Shown here: piece by piece, positions 9,453 to 17,223 of the stretch
Layout of the letters: each line of letters begins with the position of its first letter
Numbering within the stretch: position 1 is the stretch's first letter
Source: Fuerstiella sp.
Lineage (GTDB): Bacteria > Planctomycetota > Planctomycetia > Planctomycetales > Planctomycetaceae
Assembly: GCA_029941865.1 (NCBI GenBank)
Contig: JAPYTO010000010.1
Coordinates: forward strand, 1-61,925
Reading direction: 5' to 3'
Length of the DNA stretch: 61,925 bases
Position numbers and translations under genes: made by a program
The notes under the pieces: generated by a model
The model's input: only the letters and a program-made list of their open reading frames with translations
What the model was told of the DNA's origin: nothing
Databases searched by the model: none

Positions 9453-9767
9453 ATGTTTCTGGCACGAATCACAGGCAGCGTGGTCTCGACTCAAAAGGTC
9501 GAGGAGCTGGTTGGTCAGAAACTTCTGATCGTCGAACCGCTGCGTGTCAACGAGAAGGATCAGAGCGACTTGCAGCCAACGGGGCGTTCCTTTGTCTGCG
9601 TCGACACCGTCGGAGCGGGTGAGGGCGAAGTGGTGCTGTGTGTTCAGGGCAGTAGTGCTCGGTTCACACCAGATACAAAAACGCTGCCAATCGACGCTGC
9701 CATTGTGGGCATCATCGATTCCGTCAGCGTCAAGGATCGGACAATCTTTGAAGGAGGAAAGATCTGA
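9453..9767 (+). CDS. BMC-P (EutN/CcmL) pentameric vertex protein 1
   Basis: Forms pentamers that cap the vertices of the polyhedral shell. Seen: 104 aa, beginning MFLARITGSVVSTQK, with the LLIVEPL strand, VDTVGAGEGE turn and the late AIVGIIDSV strand that define the EutN/CcmL family. AATGAA context at the start. First of three BMC-P genes in the locus; it is the longest and most canonical. Three distinct pentamer proteins are usual for PVM-type loci, although only 12 vertices exist, so they may be interchangeable, or differ in cargo contact. Confidence 0.95.
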   Translation: MFLARITGSVVSTQKVEELVGQKLLIVEPLRVNEKDQSDLQPTGRSFVCVDTVGAGEGEVVLCVQGSSARFTPDTKTLPIDAAIVGIIDSVSVKDRTIFEGGKI

Positions 9768-9816
9768 AGCTCGAATCTGAATCTTCAGATTTTGAATTTC
9801 AAATCCCGGATCAGCG

Positions 9817-10347
9817 ATGTCGAATCCCTACTCAACACCAGATCAGCAGAGTCCCGTCCAGCCAACGCAGGATCGCGTGCAGGCTGTTCGCACGCTGAAG
9901 ATCATCACGTTCGCGATGGTGATGAGTGTGCTGGTGTTTATGGGAGTCGCGCTGGCCATCAATAAGGGAGCGATTGACGGCGCACCGGAGATTATGTCGT
10001 GGGTCGGAATCGGTATGGCCGGCCTGATGACTGTGAATCATTTGGTGCTTCCGAACGTCATCGCTAAGGCTGCGTCAAATAAAGTGAACGTAGAGGAGAT
10101 TCGAAACGCTGACGAAGCAACAAAGTTTTCGTTGGTCTTTCCGGCCTTCCAGGCTCGACACATTGTGGCCTCCGCGATGCTGGAATTTGCTGCCTTCATG
10201 AATCTGGTGTTCTACATGGTGACCGAATACGCCGGCAACCTTGCGGCGGCCTCCGTGCTGGTAGTGCTGCTCGCGCTTCGCTTTCCTACGGTCAGCGCTG
10301 CGGAGTTCTGGGTTCAGGACAGAGCCCGGGAGATTGAACTGGGGTAA
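9817..10347 (+). CDS. Small four-helix membrane protein inside the microcompartment operon
   Basis: Not recognised. Seen: 176 aa; a 25-residue Pro/Gln/Ser-rich N-terminus, then four hydrophobic segments at about 28-48, 59-79, 116-136 and 141-158. A charged linker (about 83-104) separates the two hairpins, and the C-terminus is charged. It lies between a BMC-P gene (49 bp upstream) and the aldehyde dehydrogenase gene, on the same strand and with similar base composition. No catalytic motif is visible. Inference: it may be co-expressed with the organelle and work at the membrane, for example as a transporter of substrate or product or as an anchor. It could also be an unrelated insertion; it is flanked on the 3' side by palindromic repeats. 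Confidence 0.75.
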   Translation: MSNPYSTPDQQSPVQPTQDRVQAVRTLKIITFAMVMSVLVFMGVALAINKGAIDGAPEIMSWVGIGMAGLMTVNHLVLPNVIAKAASNKVNVEEIRNADEATKFSLVFPAFQARHIVASAMLEFAAFMNLVFYMVTEYAGNLAAASVLVVLLALRFPTVSAAEFWVQDRAREIELG

Positions 10348-10380
10348 CGAATCCCAGGACAGCGATGGAACCGCTGGCTT

Positions 10381-10397
10381 GTCGCTCGGAGAGCGAC
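10381..10397. repeat. Short perfect palindrome GTCGCTC/GAGCGAC
   Basis: GTCGCTC (10381-10387) and GAGCGAC (10391-10397) flank a 3-nt loop just after the membrane-protein gene. No T run follows. It is one of two adjacent palindromic elements in the gap before the aldehyde dehydrogenase gene. Confidence 0.55.
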
Positions 10398-10430
10398 GAC
10401 TGTATTGAAACACGGAGGGCGAATACGTGG

Positions 10431-10475
10431 GTCAGGCCGTGCCTGACAATCGACCAACGTCAGGCACAGCCTGAC
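10431..10475. repeat. Paired GTCAGGC-type palindromes
   Basis: GTCAGGCCGTGCCTGAC (10431-10447) and GTCAGGCACAGCCTGAC (10459-10475) are each self-complementary at their ends and are also near-exact reverse complements of each other, so the unit can form one long hairpin with a 12-nt loop. It ends 25 bp before the aldehyde dehydrogenase start. A second such pair lies at 13275-13323. Confidence 0.8.
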
Positions 10476-10500
10476 CTGCAACGAAACAGAGAGACAAACC

Positions 10501-11937
10501 ATGCAGGCCACAGAACAAGCCGTCCGACAGATCGTTCAGGAAGTCCTGACACAACTCTCCAGCAATGGGGCTTCCGGCACTTCGGCTGCTCGATCCAGCA
10601 ACGGAGCCAGCGGAAACTGGGGCGTCTTTAACGATGTCGACCAGGCTGTCGCGGCCGCTCAGCAGGGCTTCGAACAACTCAGCGAAGCATCGATGGAAGA
10701 CCGTGCCACGGCCATCGACATCGTTAAGACGATGTGCGACGAACAGGCGGAAGAACTGGGCCAGCTGGAACTTGATGAAACGAAAATCGGCCGGCTTGAC
10801 CATAAGATTGCCAAGCTGCGAGTCATTAAGTCGGTGCCGGGAATTGAGGCGATGCGGACCGAAGCGGTCAGCGGCGACAAGGGCCTGACGGTCACTGAGT
10901 ACGCTCCGTTCGGCGTTATCGGAGCGATTACTCCCGTCACGCACTCATTGCCGACGCTGGCCGCGAACTTTGTCAACATGGTCGCAGCAGGAAACACTCT
11001 TGTCGTAAATCCTCATCCCAGTGGCGCCAACATCGCCGCAGAAGGTGTTCGCCGTTTCAATAAGGCGATCCATGAAGCGACCGGGCTGCAGAATCTGGTG
11101 ACGATTATCGGTACGCCCACAATTGAATCGGCTCAGGCGATTTTCGATCACCGAGGCGTCAGGTTGCTGGTCGTTACCGGTGGCCCCGGAGTTGCTCGAG
11201 CCGCACTGGGTAGTCCCAAACGAGCCATCGTGGCCGGACCTGGAAATCCCCCAGTGGTTGTGGATGCAACGGCCGACATCGACAACGCCGCTCGATCCAT
11301 CATTGCCGGTGCCGCCTTCGACAACAATCTTCTGTGCATCGGTGAGAAAGAGATTTTTGCAGTTGAAGAAATCTTCGACCAGCTGATGGCCTCTGTCGGT
11401 TCCAACGGAGGCTTCCGCCTGAATGCTCAACAGGTCGCACAGTTCACGGCGAAGGCCTTCGGCCCACCGAAAGAAGCGGGCGGTCACCACGTTTTAAACC
11501 GAGACTTCATCGGCAAAGATCCCGCCTGGCTGGCGTCGCAGATTGGTGTGAGTGTTCCGGCCAACACTCAGATCCTGTTCGGTGAAACGGACGAGAACAA
11601 CCCATTCGTTCCCGAAGAACAGATGATGCCATTCATACCGTTCGTGCGAGCAACCTGTGCTGACCACGCGATCAGCCTGGCAAAGAAATATGAACACGGT
11701 TTCGGCCACACGGCGATCATCCATTCCAAGGACGTTCGCACGATCACAAAGATGGGCCGCATCATGAACACTACGGTGTTCGTGAAGAACGGTCCTTCCA
11801 TGGCGGGACTTGGACTGGGCGGCGAAGGATTCCCATCCTTCAGTATCGCTACCCCGACAGGCGAAGGTGTCACCAGCCCAATGACGTTCACTCGTCAGAG
11901 ACGCTGTGCCATGATTGAAGACCTGAGAATCATCTGA
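10501..11937 (+). CDS. CoA-acylating aldehyde dehydrogenase (PduP-like), microcompartment cargo
   Basis: Oxidises an aldehyde, probably L-lactaldehyde, with NAD+ and CoA to the acyl-CoA. Seen: 478 aa; N-terminal helix [14 protein letters not shown] (about 6-19) followed by a Ser/Gly/Ala linker, the usual layout of a PduP-type encapsulation peptide; then the ALDH fold with catalytic Cys279 in [15 protein letters not shown] in the cofactor region and a late GLGGEGFPS segment typical of the PduP/EutE group. Ribosome-binding sequence GAGAGAC lies just ahead. Known: this enzyme is the signature enzyme of aldehyde-oxidising BMCs. The NADH made must be re-oxidised within the shell, which gives the dehydrogenase at 14338 a possible job. 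Confidence 0.93.
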   Translation: MQATEQAVRQIVQEVLTQLSSNGASGTSAARSSNGASGNWGVFNDVDQAVAAAQQGFEQLSEASMEDRATAIDIVKTMCDEQAEELGQLELDETKIGRLDHKIAKLRVIKSVPGIEAMRTEAVSGDKGLTVTEYAPFGVIGAITPVTHSLPTLAANFVNMVAAGNTLVVNPHPSGANIAAEGVRRFNKAIHEATGLQNLVTIIGTPTIESAQAIFDHRGVRLLVVTGGPGVARAALGSPKRAIVAGPGNPPVVVDATADIDNAARSIIAGAAFDNNLLCIGEKEIFAVEEIFDQLMASVGSNGGFRLNAQQVAQFTAKAFGPPKEAGGHHVLNRDFIGKDPAWLASQIGVSVPANTQILFGETDENNPFVPEEQMMPFIPFVRATCADHAISLAKKYEHGFGHTAIIHSKDVRTITKMGRIMNTTVFVKNGPSMAGLGLGGEGFPSFSIATPTGEGVTSPMTFTRQRRCAMIEDLRII

Positions 11938-11983
11938 AGAGCTTCTTCAGCCTCGAATCTGACAACTTACAACTTAATTCAAC

Positions 11984-12253
11984 ATGCAGGCAGCAAAAGT
12001 TATCGGAAACGCGACCGCCACAGTGAAGCACCCTTCACTGGAGGGATGGCGTTTGATTGCTCTGCAGCCGGTGGACATCAACAACATAGCAGACGGCTTT
12101 CCGTTTCTGGCGATCGACAGCCTGGGGGCAGGCGATGGCGAAATGGTGTTCTTCACCAGCGATGGCAAGAGCATCCGGAAAATGGTCGGACGAAATGACT
12201 GCCCGATCCGTTTTGCAGTCCAGGGAATCATCGACAATCAGGAAGCCGTTTAA
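11984..12253 (+). CDS. BMC-P (EutN/CcmL) pentameric vertex protein 2
   Basis: 89 aa EutN/CcmL family protein, shorter than the first. Seen: MQAAKVIGNATATVKHPSL opening, WRLIALQPVD strand, AIDSLGAGDGEMVFF turn and IRFAVQGIID strand. It shares the KHPSLEGW-type opening with the third BMC-P (KWHPSLDGASW), so proteins 2 and 3 look more related to each other than to protein 1. Lies between the aldehyde dehydrogenase and the RpiB-like gene. Confidence 0.94.
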   Translation: MQAAKVIGNATATVKHPSLEGWRLIALQPVDINNIADGFPFLAIDSLGAGDGEMVFFTSDGKSIRKMVGRNDCPIRFAVQGIIDNQEAV

Positions 12254-12300
12254 GCGGTAGCGGCTTATGCCCGCGGCCAGGTGCTAAACAATAAGACCAC

Positions 12301-12975
12301 ATGACTTTCAGCAGCCAACAAATTGAAGCGATCACTCGAAGCGTATTGCGGGAACTCCAGTCCCGTGGCGTCGCGGTCGCTGCTGCCCGTAGCACTGGCG
12401 GTGACAACTCCGTCACTCCGGTTGCAGTGCTGCCGCAGAAAGTCATCACAGAGGACACACTGGCTGTGGCCGATGCCGCTGGCCGCAGCCTTTCTATTCC
12501 GGTGGGGGCAATCATTACTCCCTCCGGCCACGACTATATTCGCCGCAACGCGGTCACCATCAGCAGCGGAGTGCCATCAGAGTCCGGTGCCAACGGCGTA
12601 CTGATCTCGGTGGGCAGCTGTTCCGCCGCATCGTCCGCAGCGGCGGCTGCAAATTGGACAGTTGATTCGGCAGACTGTGAATTCGATGCGGCCGCAGCAG
12701 CGAACAGCGTGGCCAACAGACAACCTGTTGTTTGCTGTGGGCGACAACCTTCGATTATTGCCTGCGTGGTGAATCGGAACAGCAGTTTTCGGGCGGCTGT
12801 TGTTGCTCAGAACACAGACATCGGCCTTCTGGTCAGCGCCATGAATCCTCAGGTGATCTGCCTGGATTCAGCGGGCTGGACGTTTAGCGAACTGCGTCGA
12901 CTGTTTCGGCAGATGTCTGCGACCGGTAACGGTGCACCGGCAGGCTGGAACGAAATCACAGGAGGTGTTCGATGA
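12301..12975 (+). CDS. Degenerate RpiB/LacA-like protein with N-terminal encapsulation peptide
   Basis: Function unknown. Seen: 224 aa. Residues 6-20 (QQIEAITRSVLRELQ) match the hydrophobic pattern of the cargo helices on PduL and the aldehyde dehydrogenase, and are followed by an Ala/Ser/Gly linker. Residues 70-84 (IITPSGHDYIRRN) resemble a segment seen in several BMC-associated proteins. By eye, residues 143-203 follow the RpiB pattern ICG...IAANK..GIRA...N.NVL.......A, reading CCGRQPS, ACVVNRNSSFRAAVV and NPQVICLDSAGWTFSEL. The RpiB DHxG start and the HND active-site stretch are missing. Inference: a cargo or scaffold protein from a sugar-phosphate isomerase fold that has probably lost isomerase activity. 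Stop overlaps the next start by 4 bp (ATGA), so translation is coupled to a BMC-P. Confidence 0.75.
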   Translation: MTFSSQQIEAITRSVLRELQSRGVAVAAARSTGGDNSVTPVAVLPQKVITEDTLAVADAAGRSLSIPVGAIITPSGHDYIRRNAVTISSGVPSESGANGVLISVGSCSAASSAAAAANWTVDSADCEFDAAAAANSVANRQPVVCCGRQPSIIACVVNRNSSFRAAVVAQNTDIGLLVSAMNPQVICLDSAGWTFSELRRLFRQMSATGNGAPAGWNEITGGVR

Positions 12976-13259
12976 GGATCATGGAATGCGTGGGCAAAGT
13001 GACTTTGGCGAAGTGGCACCCGTCTCTGGACGGAGCGTCATGGAGGGTTGCCGTGCCACTGATGCATGAAGGATTGTGCGGTAAGGAATCCGGACGGACG
13101 GAACCAATCGTGGTGTTTGATGAACTGGGTGCTGGTAATGGCAGCCTGATGGCTGTCAGTGAAAGTGCTGAAGCGGCGGCTCCATTTCATCCGAATACGA
13201 AGCCGATCGACGCTTACAACGCGGCGATACTGGATCATGTGAATGTCACAGGAACGTAG
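12972..13259 (+). CDS. BMC-P (EutN/CcmL) pentameric vertex protein 3
   Basis: 95 aa vertex protein. Seen: MRIMECVGKVTLAKWHPSL opening, WRVAVPLM strand, VVFDELGAGNGSLMAV turn, and YNAAILDHVNV final strand. A 4-bp overlap with the upstream gene (12972-12975), with GGAGGTG just inside that gene, shows translational coupling to the RpiB-like protein. Divergent loops compared with the other two BMC-P proteins suggest a distinct vertex or cargo interaction. Confidence 0.93.
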   Translation: MRIMECVGKVTLAKWHPSLDGASWRVAVPLMHEGLCGKESGRTEPIVVFDELGAGNGSLMAVSESAEAAAPFHPNTKPIDAYNAAILDHVNVTGT

Positions 13260-13274
13260 TACAGAAGTCGACAG

Positions 13275-13323
13275 GTTCAGGCAGTGCCTGACACGAAATC
13301 AAGATCGTCGGGCACAGCCTGAC
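13275..13323. repeat. Paired GTCAGGC-type palindromes
   Basis: GTTCAGGCAGTGCCTGAC (13275-13292) and GTCGGGCACAGCCTGAC (13307-13323) form the same two-arm element as at 10431-10475, here ending 20 bp before the aldolase start codon. The arms can pair with each other or fold separately. Confidence 0.8.
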
Positions 13324-13342
13324 CCACAGAAAGAGAAGATCA

Positions 13343-14227
13343 ATGTCCAACAAATGGAACAGCGGAATTAACGACCGAGCACTCAAGGAAGATATCTGTG
13401 AAATCGGTCGGCGTGTGTACAACAAGGGTTTCGCCGCTGCCAACGACGGCAATATCAGCATTCGAGTCGGCGAGAACGAAGTGCTGTGTTCGCCCACGAT
13501 GATCTGCAAGGGCTTCATGAAGCCGGAAGATATCTGTGCCGTGGACATGAATGGCGATCAGATCGCGGGGAAGCGCAAACGAACCAGCGAAGTGCTGCTG
13601 CACCTGGAAATCATGCGGCAGCGACCAGACGTCAAGTCTGTTGTGCACTGTCATCCACCGCATGCCACAGCCTTTGCCGTTGCCGGCGAGGCGATCCCGC
13701 AGTGTATCCTGCCGGAAGTTGAAATCTTCATGGGAGAAGTTCCCATCGCGCCTTACGAAACACCGGGCGATCAGCGGTTTGCTCAGACTGTGACTCCGTT
13801 TCTGAAGTCAACGAATACCATCATTCTGAAGAATCACGGGACCGTCAGCTTTGGAAAGGACGTGACGGACGCCTACTGGAAGACAGAAATTCTGGACGCC
13901 TATTGCAAGATTTTGCTGCTGTCTCATCAACTGGGGAATGTGGAATACCTTCCTGAACAGAAAAATCGCGAATTGCTGGACCTGAAGAAGAAACTGGGCT
14001 TCGACGATCCACGTTTCCACAACGAAGACTGTGACCTGTGCGGCAACAGTGCATTTCGTGAAGGTTACAAGGAAAACATTCCGATTCAGCGTTCGATTGC
14101 AAAAGCCCCGGACTATCCCGGATACCTGCACGAACCATGTGGCACGGCCTGCGACACTCAGCCAGCAGCGAACGAAGATCTGGTTCAGATGATCACCAGT
14201 CAGGTTCTGGCAGCATTGGGCAAGTAG
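13343..14227 (+). CDS. Class II (zinc) aldolase, fuculose/rhamnulose-1-phosphate type, with C-terminal encapsulation peptide
   Basis: Splits a 6-deoxy-ketose-1-phosphate into DHAP and L-lactaldehyde. Seen: 294 aa; class II aldolase/adducin fold to about residue 225 with catalytic Glu83 in TSEVLLH, zinc ligands His102 and His104 in HCHPPHA and His165 in KNHGT. The protein then has a roughly 65-residue extension with CDLCG (about 232-236), a CGTAC pair, a Pro/Ala linker and a terminal helix EDLVQMITSQVLAALGK that looks like a C-terminal encapsulation peptide. Known: PVM-type BMCs carry such an aldolase and were shown in a planctomycete to be needed for growth on L-fucose and L-rhamnose. Precise sugar specificity cannot be read from sequence. 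Confidence 0.9.
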   Translation: MSNKWNSGINDRALKEDICEIGRRVYNKGFAAANDGNISIRVGENEVLCSPTMICKGFMKPEDICAVDMNGDQIAGKRKRTSEVLLHLEIMRQRPDVKSVVHCHPPHATAFAVAGEAIPQCILPEVEIFMGEVPIAPYETPGDQRFAQTVTPFLKSTNTIILKNHGTVSFGKDVTDAYWKTEILDAYCKILLLSHQLGNVEYLPEQKNRELLDLKKKLGFDDPRFHNEDCDLCGNSAFREGYKENIPIQRSIAKAPDYPGYLHEPCGTACDTQPAANEDLVQMITSQVLAALGK

Positions 14228-14235
14228 CAGGAACG

Positions 14236-14325
14236 CTCACTCGTCGAGTGAGTCGACAACGTAAAGCCGGCTGGGCCGGTCGAGAACTGGACAACAAACG
14301 CGGTTGTCGGCATAGCCGGCACTAC
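14236..14325. repeat. Two palindromic elements between aldolase and dehydrogenase genes
   Basis: First, CTCACTCG/CGAGTGAG (14236-14252) is a perfect 8-bp inverted repeat with a 1-nt centre. Second, GTAAAGCCGGCTGGGCCGG (from 14261) is a near inverse of the segment CGGCATAGCCGGCACTAC (14308-14325). Neither has a terminal T run. They fill the 110-bp gap and are a different sequence family from the GTCAGGC elements. Confidence 0.6.
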
Positions 14326-14337
14326 GGAATGAGAACT

Positions 14338-15267
14338 ATGAAAGTCAGCATAATTGGTGGTGGTGGACTTGTGGGTTCGTGTGCCGGTTTTGCTCTGCAG
14401 GCGGGCGGCATCGTCAAAGAGATCGCTCTGGTCGATGTGAACAAGGATCTGTGTGAAGGCCAGGCTCTGGATCTCATTCACGGAGCCTCCATCATGGCTC
14501 CTCAGAAAATTACGGCCGGCGGCACAGAACAGGTTACCGACAGTGACGTGATCGTCATCACGGCTGGACTGCGTCGTAAGCCGGACGAAAGCCGTCTGGA
14601 CCTGATCAACCGCAACGTCAGCCTGTTCAAGGGCATTCTGACGGACGTGAAGAGCCACGGTCTGAAAAAAGACGCCATCGTCTTTGTGGTGTCCAATCCG
14701 GTCGACATTCTGACGTATCTGGCGATGAATGAACTTTCTTTGCCCGCCAGTCAGGTCATTGGACTGGGTACGGTCCTGGACACGACTCGGCTTCGCAGCA
14801 TGCTGGCATTGCGACTGGACGTACCGGCGACTCAGGTCAACGTTACGATCTTTGGTGAACATGGCGACAGCATGGTGCCCATCTGGTCGAACGCCCAGAT
14901 CGCCAATCTGCCGCTGGATAAATACCCGGGCGTCACACCGTCACTGATTGCAGAAGTCGAAAAGAAGACTCGAGGCAGCGGTGCCGAAGTTATCAAGAAA
15001 AAGGGCGGCGCCGGTTTTGCCGTGGGCGTCTCAATTGCCGACGTCGTGCACAGCATCGCTCTGGACGACGACCGAATCCTTCCCGTCAGCTCACTTCAGA
15101 ACGGGGCTTACGGCATCCAGGACGTTTGTCTTTCCGTGCCCACGGTCGTGGGACGCAGTGGTGTCAAAAGCCACATCGAAGTCGAGCTGTGGAGCAAGGA
15201 AAAGACGGCGCTGGTGAAGAGCGGCAATGTGCTGCGAGATACCCTTGCGAAAGTCCTGAACGGCTAG
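14338..15267 (+). CDS. Lactate/malate dehydrogenase family protein of the microcompartment locus
   Basis: NAD(H)-dependent 2-hydroxyacid dehydrogenase fold. Seen: 309 aa from ATG 14338 (an ATG at 14329 is also possible); longer upstream frames run into the aldolase gene and are rejected. Rossmann motif GGGGLVGS at 7-14, Asp148/Arg151 in LDTTR, catalytic His175 in FGEHGDSMVP, and Arg86 in the mobile loop. The loop reads AGLRRKPDESR: the residue at the LDH Gln102 position is Arg80, the malate-type residue, while the rest is LDH-like. Known: Gln102 to Arg switches an LDH toward oxaloacetate. No encapsulation helix is seen. Inference: it may re-oxidise NADH made by the aldehyde dehydrogenase or handle lactate; substrate is uncertain. 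Confidence 0.85.
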   Translation: MKVSIIGGGGLVGSCAGFALQAGGIVKEIALVDVNKDLCEGQALDLIHGASIMAPQKITAGGTEQVTDSDVIVITAGLRRKPDESRLDLINRNVSLFKGILTDVKSHGLKKDAIVFVVSNPVDILTYLAMNELSLPASQVIGLGTVLDTTRLRSMLALRLDVPATQVNVTIFGEHGDSMVPIWSNAQIANLPLDKYPGVTPSLIAEVEKKTRGSGAEVIKKKGGAGFAVGVSIADVVHSIALDDDRILPVSSLQNGAYGIQDVCLSVPTVVGRSGVKSHIEVELWSKEKTALVKSGNVLRDTLAKVLNG

Positions 15268-15701
15268 TCGCCCATCGGCGTCAGTGCTCCTCCACGCTCA
15301 GTGTGCTGGGTGCCCCGGTTGCTTGCGCTGGGTAAGCACGGTTGCTTGCAACCAGTGTTGCGCAGCAACAGGAGGCCTAAGTCTGTCGCAGCGAATGACG
15401 CAGGATTGTGCCAGCAGCCTCCTGTGCCTGCGGTACCCAAAGGTTGCAAAGCAACCTGGGCTACCCTGCTGGGGCCGTCCTGCCTCGGCCCGTGACTCCG
15501 GTTTCTGTTCCGTTGGAGCGCTGATTCGCCGCACCCTGCGGATCTACCTCAAATGGGCGCGAATTCTCTCGGATTCCGGATTCCTTCGTGCCGTGGTTGG
15601 CGGTTGCCACGTAAACCGCGAAACTGGTGGATCTGCAATGGTCGTGGTCCGCTCGGAACTGCGACGCTTTCGCCTGCTGATCCATTTGAAAGTCCGGATT
15701 A
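15268..15701. other. Gap with a long imperfect inverted repeat
   Basis: 434 bases without a convincing gene between the dehydrogenase and purB. Its centre is the foldable element 15331-15465 described separately; the remainder (about 15480-15700) shows nothing recognisable and holds no good ribosome-binding site or terminator. Confidence 0.6.
15331..15465. repeat. Long imperfect inverted repeat (MITE- or REP-like)
   Basis: The left arm 15331-15376 (ending CAGCAACAGGAGGC) is matched by the right arm 15417-15465 (starting GCCTCCTGTGCCTGCG and including GGTTGCAAAGCAACC) as its reverse complement with roughly four in five positions paired, around a 40-nt loop. GGTTGCTTGC also recurs just outside the left arm. 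It could be a non-autonomous mobile palindrome or a structured RNA at the end of the microcompartment transcript. Confidence 0.75.
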
Positions 15702-17132
15702 TTGTCCCACGACATCTATGAAAACCCGTTGATTACACGCTACGCGTCCCGCGAAATGGCTGGCATCTGGTCAGCTCAGACGAAGCACTCGACATGGCGG
15801 CGACTCTGGCTGGCTCTGGCGGAATCTGAGCAGGAACTGGGACTGCCGATTACGGATGAGCAACTGTCCGAAATGGGTGCGACCGTTGATGACATCGACT
15901 TCGACCTGGCCGCCAAGTTTGAACTGGAACGACGTCACGACGTGATGGCTCACGTGGAAACGTGGGGCACTCAGTGCCCGGCCGCTAAGCCGATTATTCA
16001 TCTGGGGGCCACCAGCTGCTTTGTGACTGACAACTCCGAGTTGCTGCAAATCAAGCACAGCCTGCTGGTTGTCCGACGTCGGCTGGTTCAGGTGATCGAT
16101 CAGTTGGCGAAGTTTGCTGTCGAATACCGCGATCTGCCATGCCTTGGGTTCACTCACCTGCAGGCCGCGCAACCGACGACTGTGGGCAAGCGGGCAACCC
16201 TGTGGTGCTGGGACCTGCTGCTGGACCTGGAGGAACTGGAACACCGCATCGATACGATTCGCTTTCGGGGCGTTAAGGGGACGACGGGAACGCAGGCCAC
16301 CTTTCTTAGTCTGTTCGAAGGCGATCACGGAAAGGTCGAAAAGCTGGATCAGTTGGTCACGGAGAAAATGGGATTTACGGCCAGACATGCTGTCACCGGT
16401 CAGACGTATTCCCGGAAGTTTGATTCGCAGGTCATGGCAACCTTGAACGGCATCGGGCAGTCGTGCCATAAGGCCGGCAGCGACGTTCGCATTCTGCAGC
16501 ACAAGAAAGAGCTGGAAGAGCCATTCGAAAAGAATCAGATTGGTTCATCCGCCATGGCCTACAAACGCAACCCCATGAGAAGCGAACGGGTATGTGCTCT
16601 GGCTCGATTTGCGATGAGTCTGCAGGCCGGTACCGATGCCACAATGGCGACTCAGTGGATGGAGCGGACACTGGATGACAGTGCGATCCGAAGACTGGCC
16701 GTGCCCCAGGCATTTCTGGCAATCGATGCGTGTTTGATTCTGTACCGCAATATCACCGACGGCATGGTCGTCTATCCGAAAACCATCGAAAAGCACCTGA
16801 ACGAAGAACTGCCGTTCATGGCGACGGAAGAGATTCTGATGGCGGGAGTGCGGGCCGGCGGCGACCGCCAGGATCTGCACGAGCGCATCCGAGTTCACAG
16901 CCAGGCGGCTGCGGCTGAGGTGAAGCAACAGGGACTTCCCAACGATCTGATTAGTCGCCTGCAACAGGACGATGCCTTCAACAGTATTGATCTGGCCGGA
17001 GCTCTGGATGCTCGAAAGTACATTGGTCGTGCCCCGCAGCAGGTTGATGCCTTCATCGCCGAGCAGATTGAGCCAGTCCGCCAGCGATACAGTGACCAGC
17101 TTGGCGGTGACGCCGAAGCTGTCCGCGTGTAG
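15702..17132 (+). CDS. purB: Adenylosuccinate lyase
   Basis: Catalyses fumarate elimination from SAICAR and adenylosuccinate in purine synthesis. Seen: 476 aa with the fumarase/aspartase superfamily signature [15 protein letters not shown] near residues 284-298, an HLGATS-type motif near 106-111, and TGQTYSRK. Begins with TTG; the next in-frame Met (residue 19) would remove the conserved [12 protein letters not shown]-terminus, so TTG is preferred although the ribosome-binding site is weak. It is followed by kdsA on the same strand after about 90 bp; no functional link to the microcompartment is evident. Confidence 0.94.
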   Translation: MSHDIYENPLITRYASREMAGIWSAQTKHSTWRRLWLALAESEQELGLPITDEQLSEMGATVDDIDFDLAAKFELERRHDVMAHVETWGTQCPAAKPIIHLGATSCFVTDNSELLQIKHSLLVVRRRLVQVIDQLAKFAVEYRDLPCLGFTHLQAAQPTTVGKRATLWCWDLLLDLEELEHRIDTIRFRGVKGTTGTQATFLSLFEGDHGKVEKLDQLVTEKMGFTARHAVTGQTYSRKFDSQVMATLNGIGQSCHKAGSDVRILQHKKELEEPFEKNQIGSSAMAYKRNPMRSERVCALARFAMSLQAGTDATMATQWMERTLDDSAIRRLAVPQAFLAIDACLILYRNITDGMVVYPKTIEKHLNEELPFMATEEILMAGVRAGGDRQDLHERIRVHSQAAAAEVKQQGLPNDLISRLQQDDAFNSIDLAGALDARKYIGRAPQQVDAFIAEQIEPVRQRYSDQLGGDAEAVRV

Positions 17133-17223
17133 ACTGACAACTCAATAGTTGCTGTTTGCGCTGGACGCATCGGATACAGCAACGTCAGTTCGAGATTTAC
17201 TCACACCATCGGGCGGAGATTCT

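Noticed and set aside
14137..14337. N-terminal extension of the dehydrogenase into the aldolase gene
   Set aside because: The stretch has no dehydrogenase homology, crosses palindromic repeats, and the Rossmann start MKVSIIGGGG begins at 14338.
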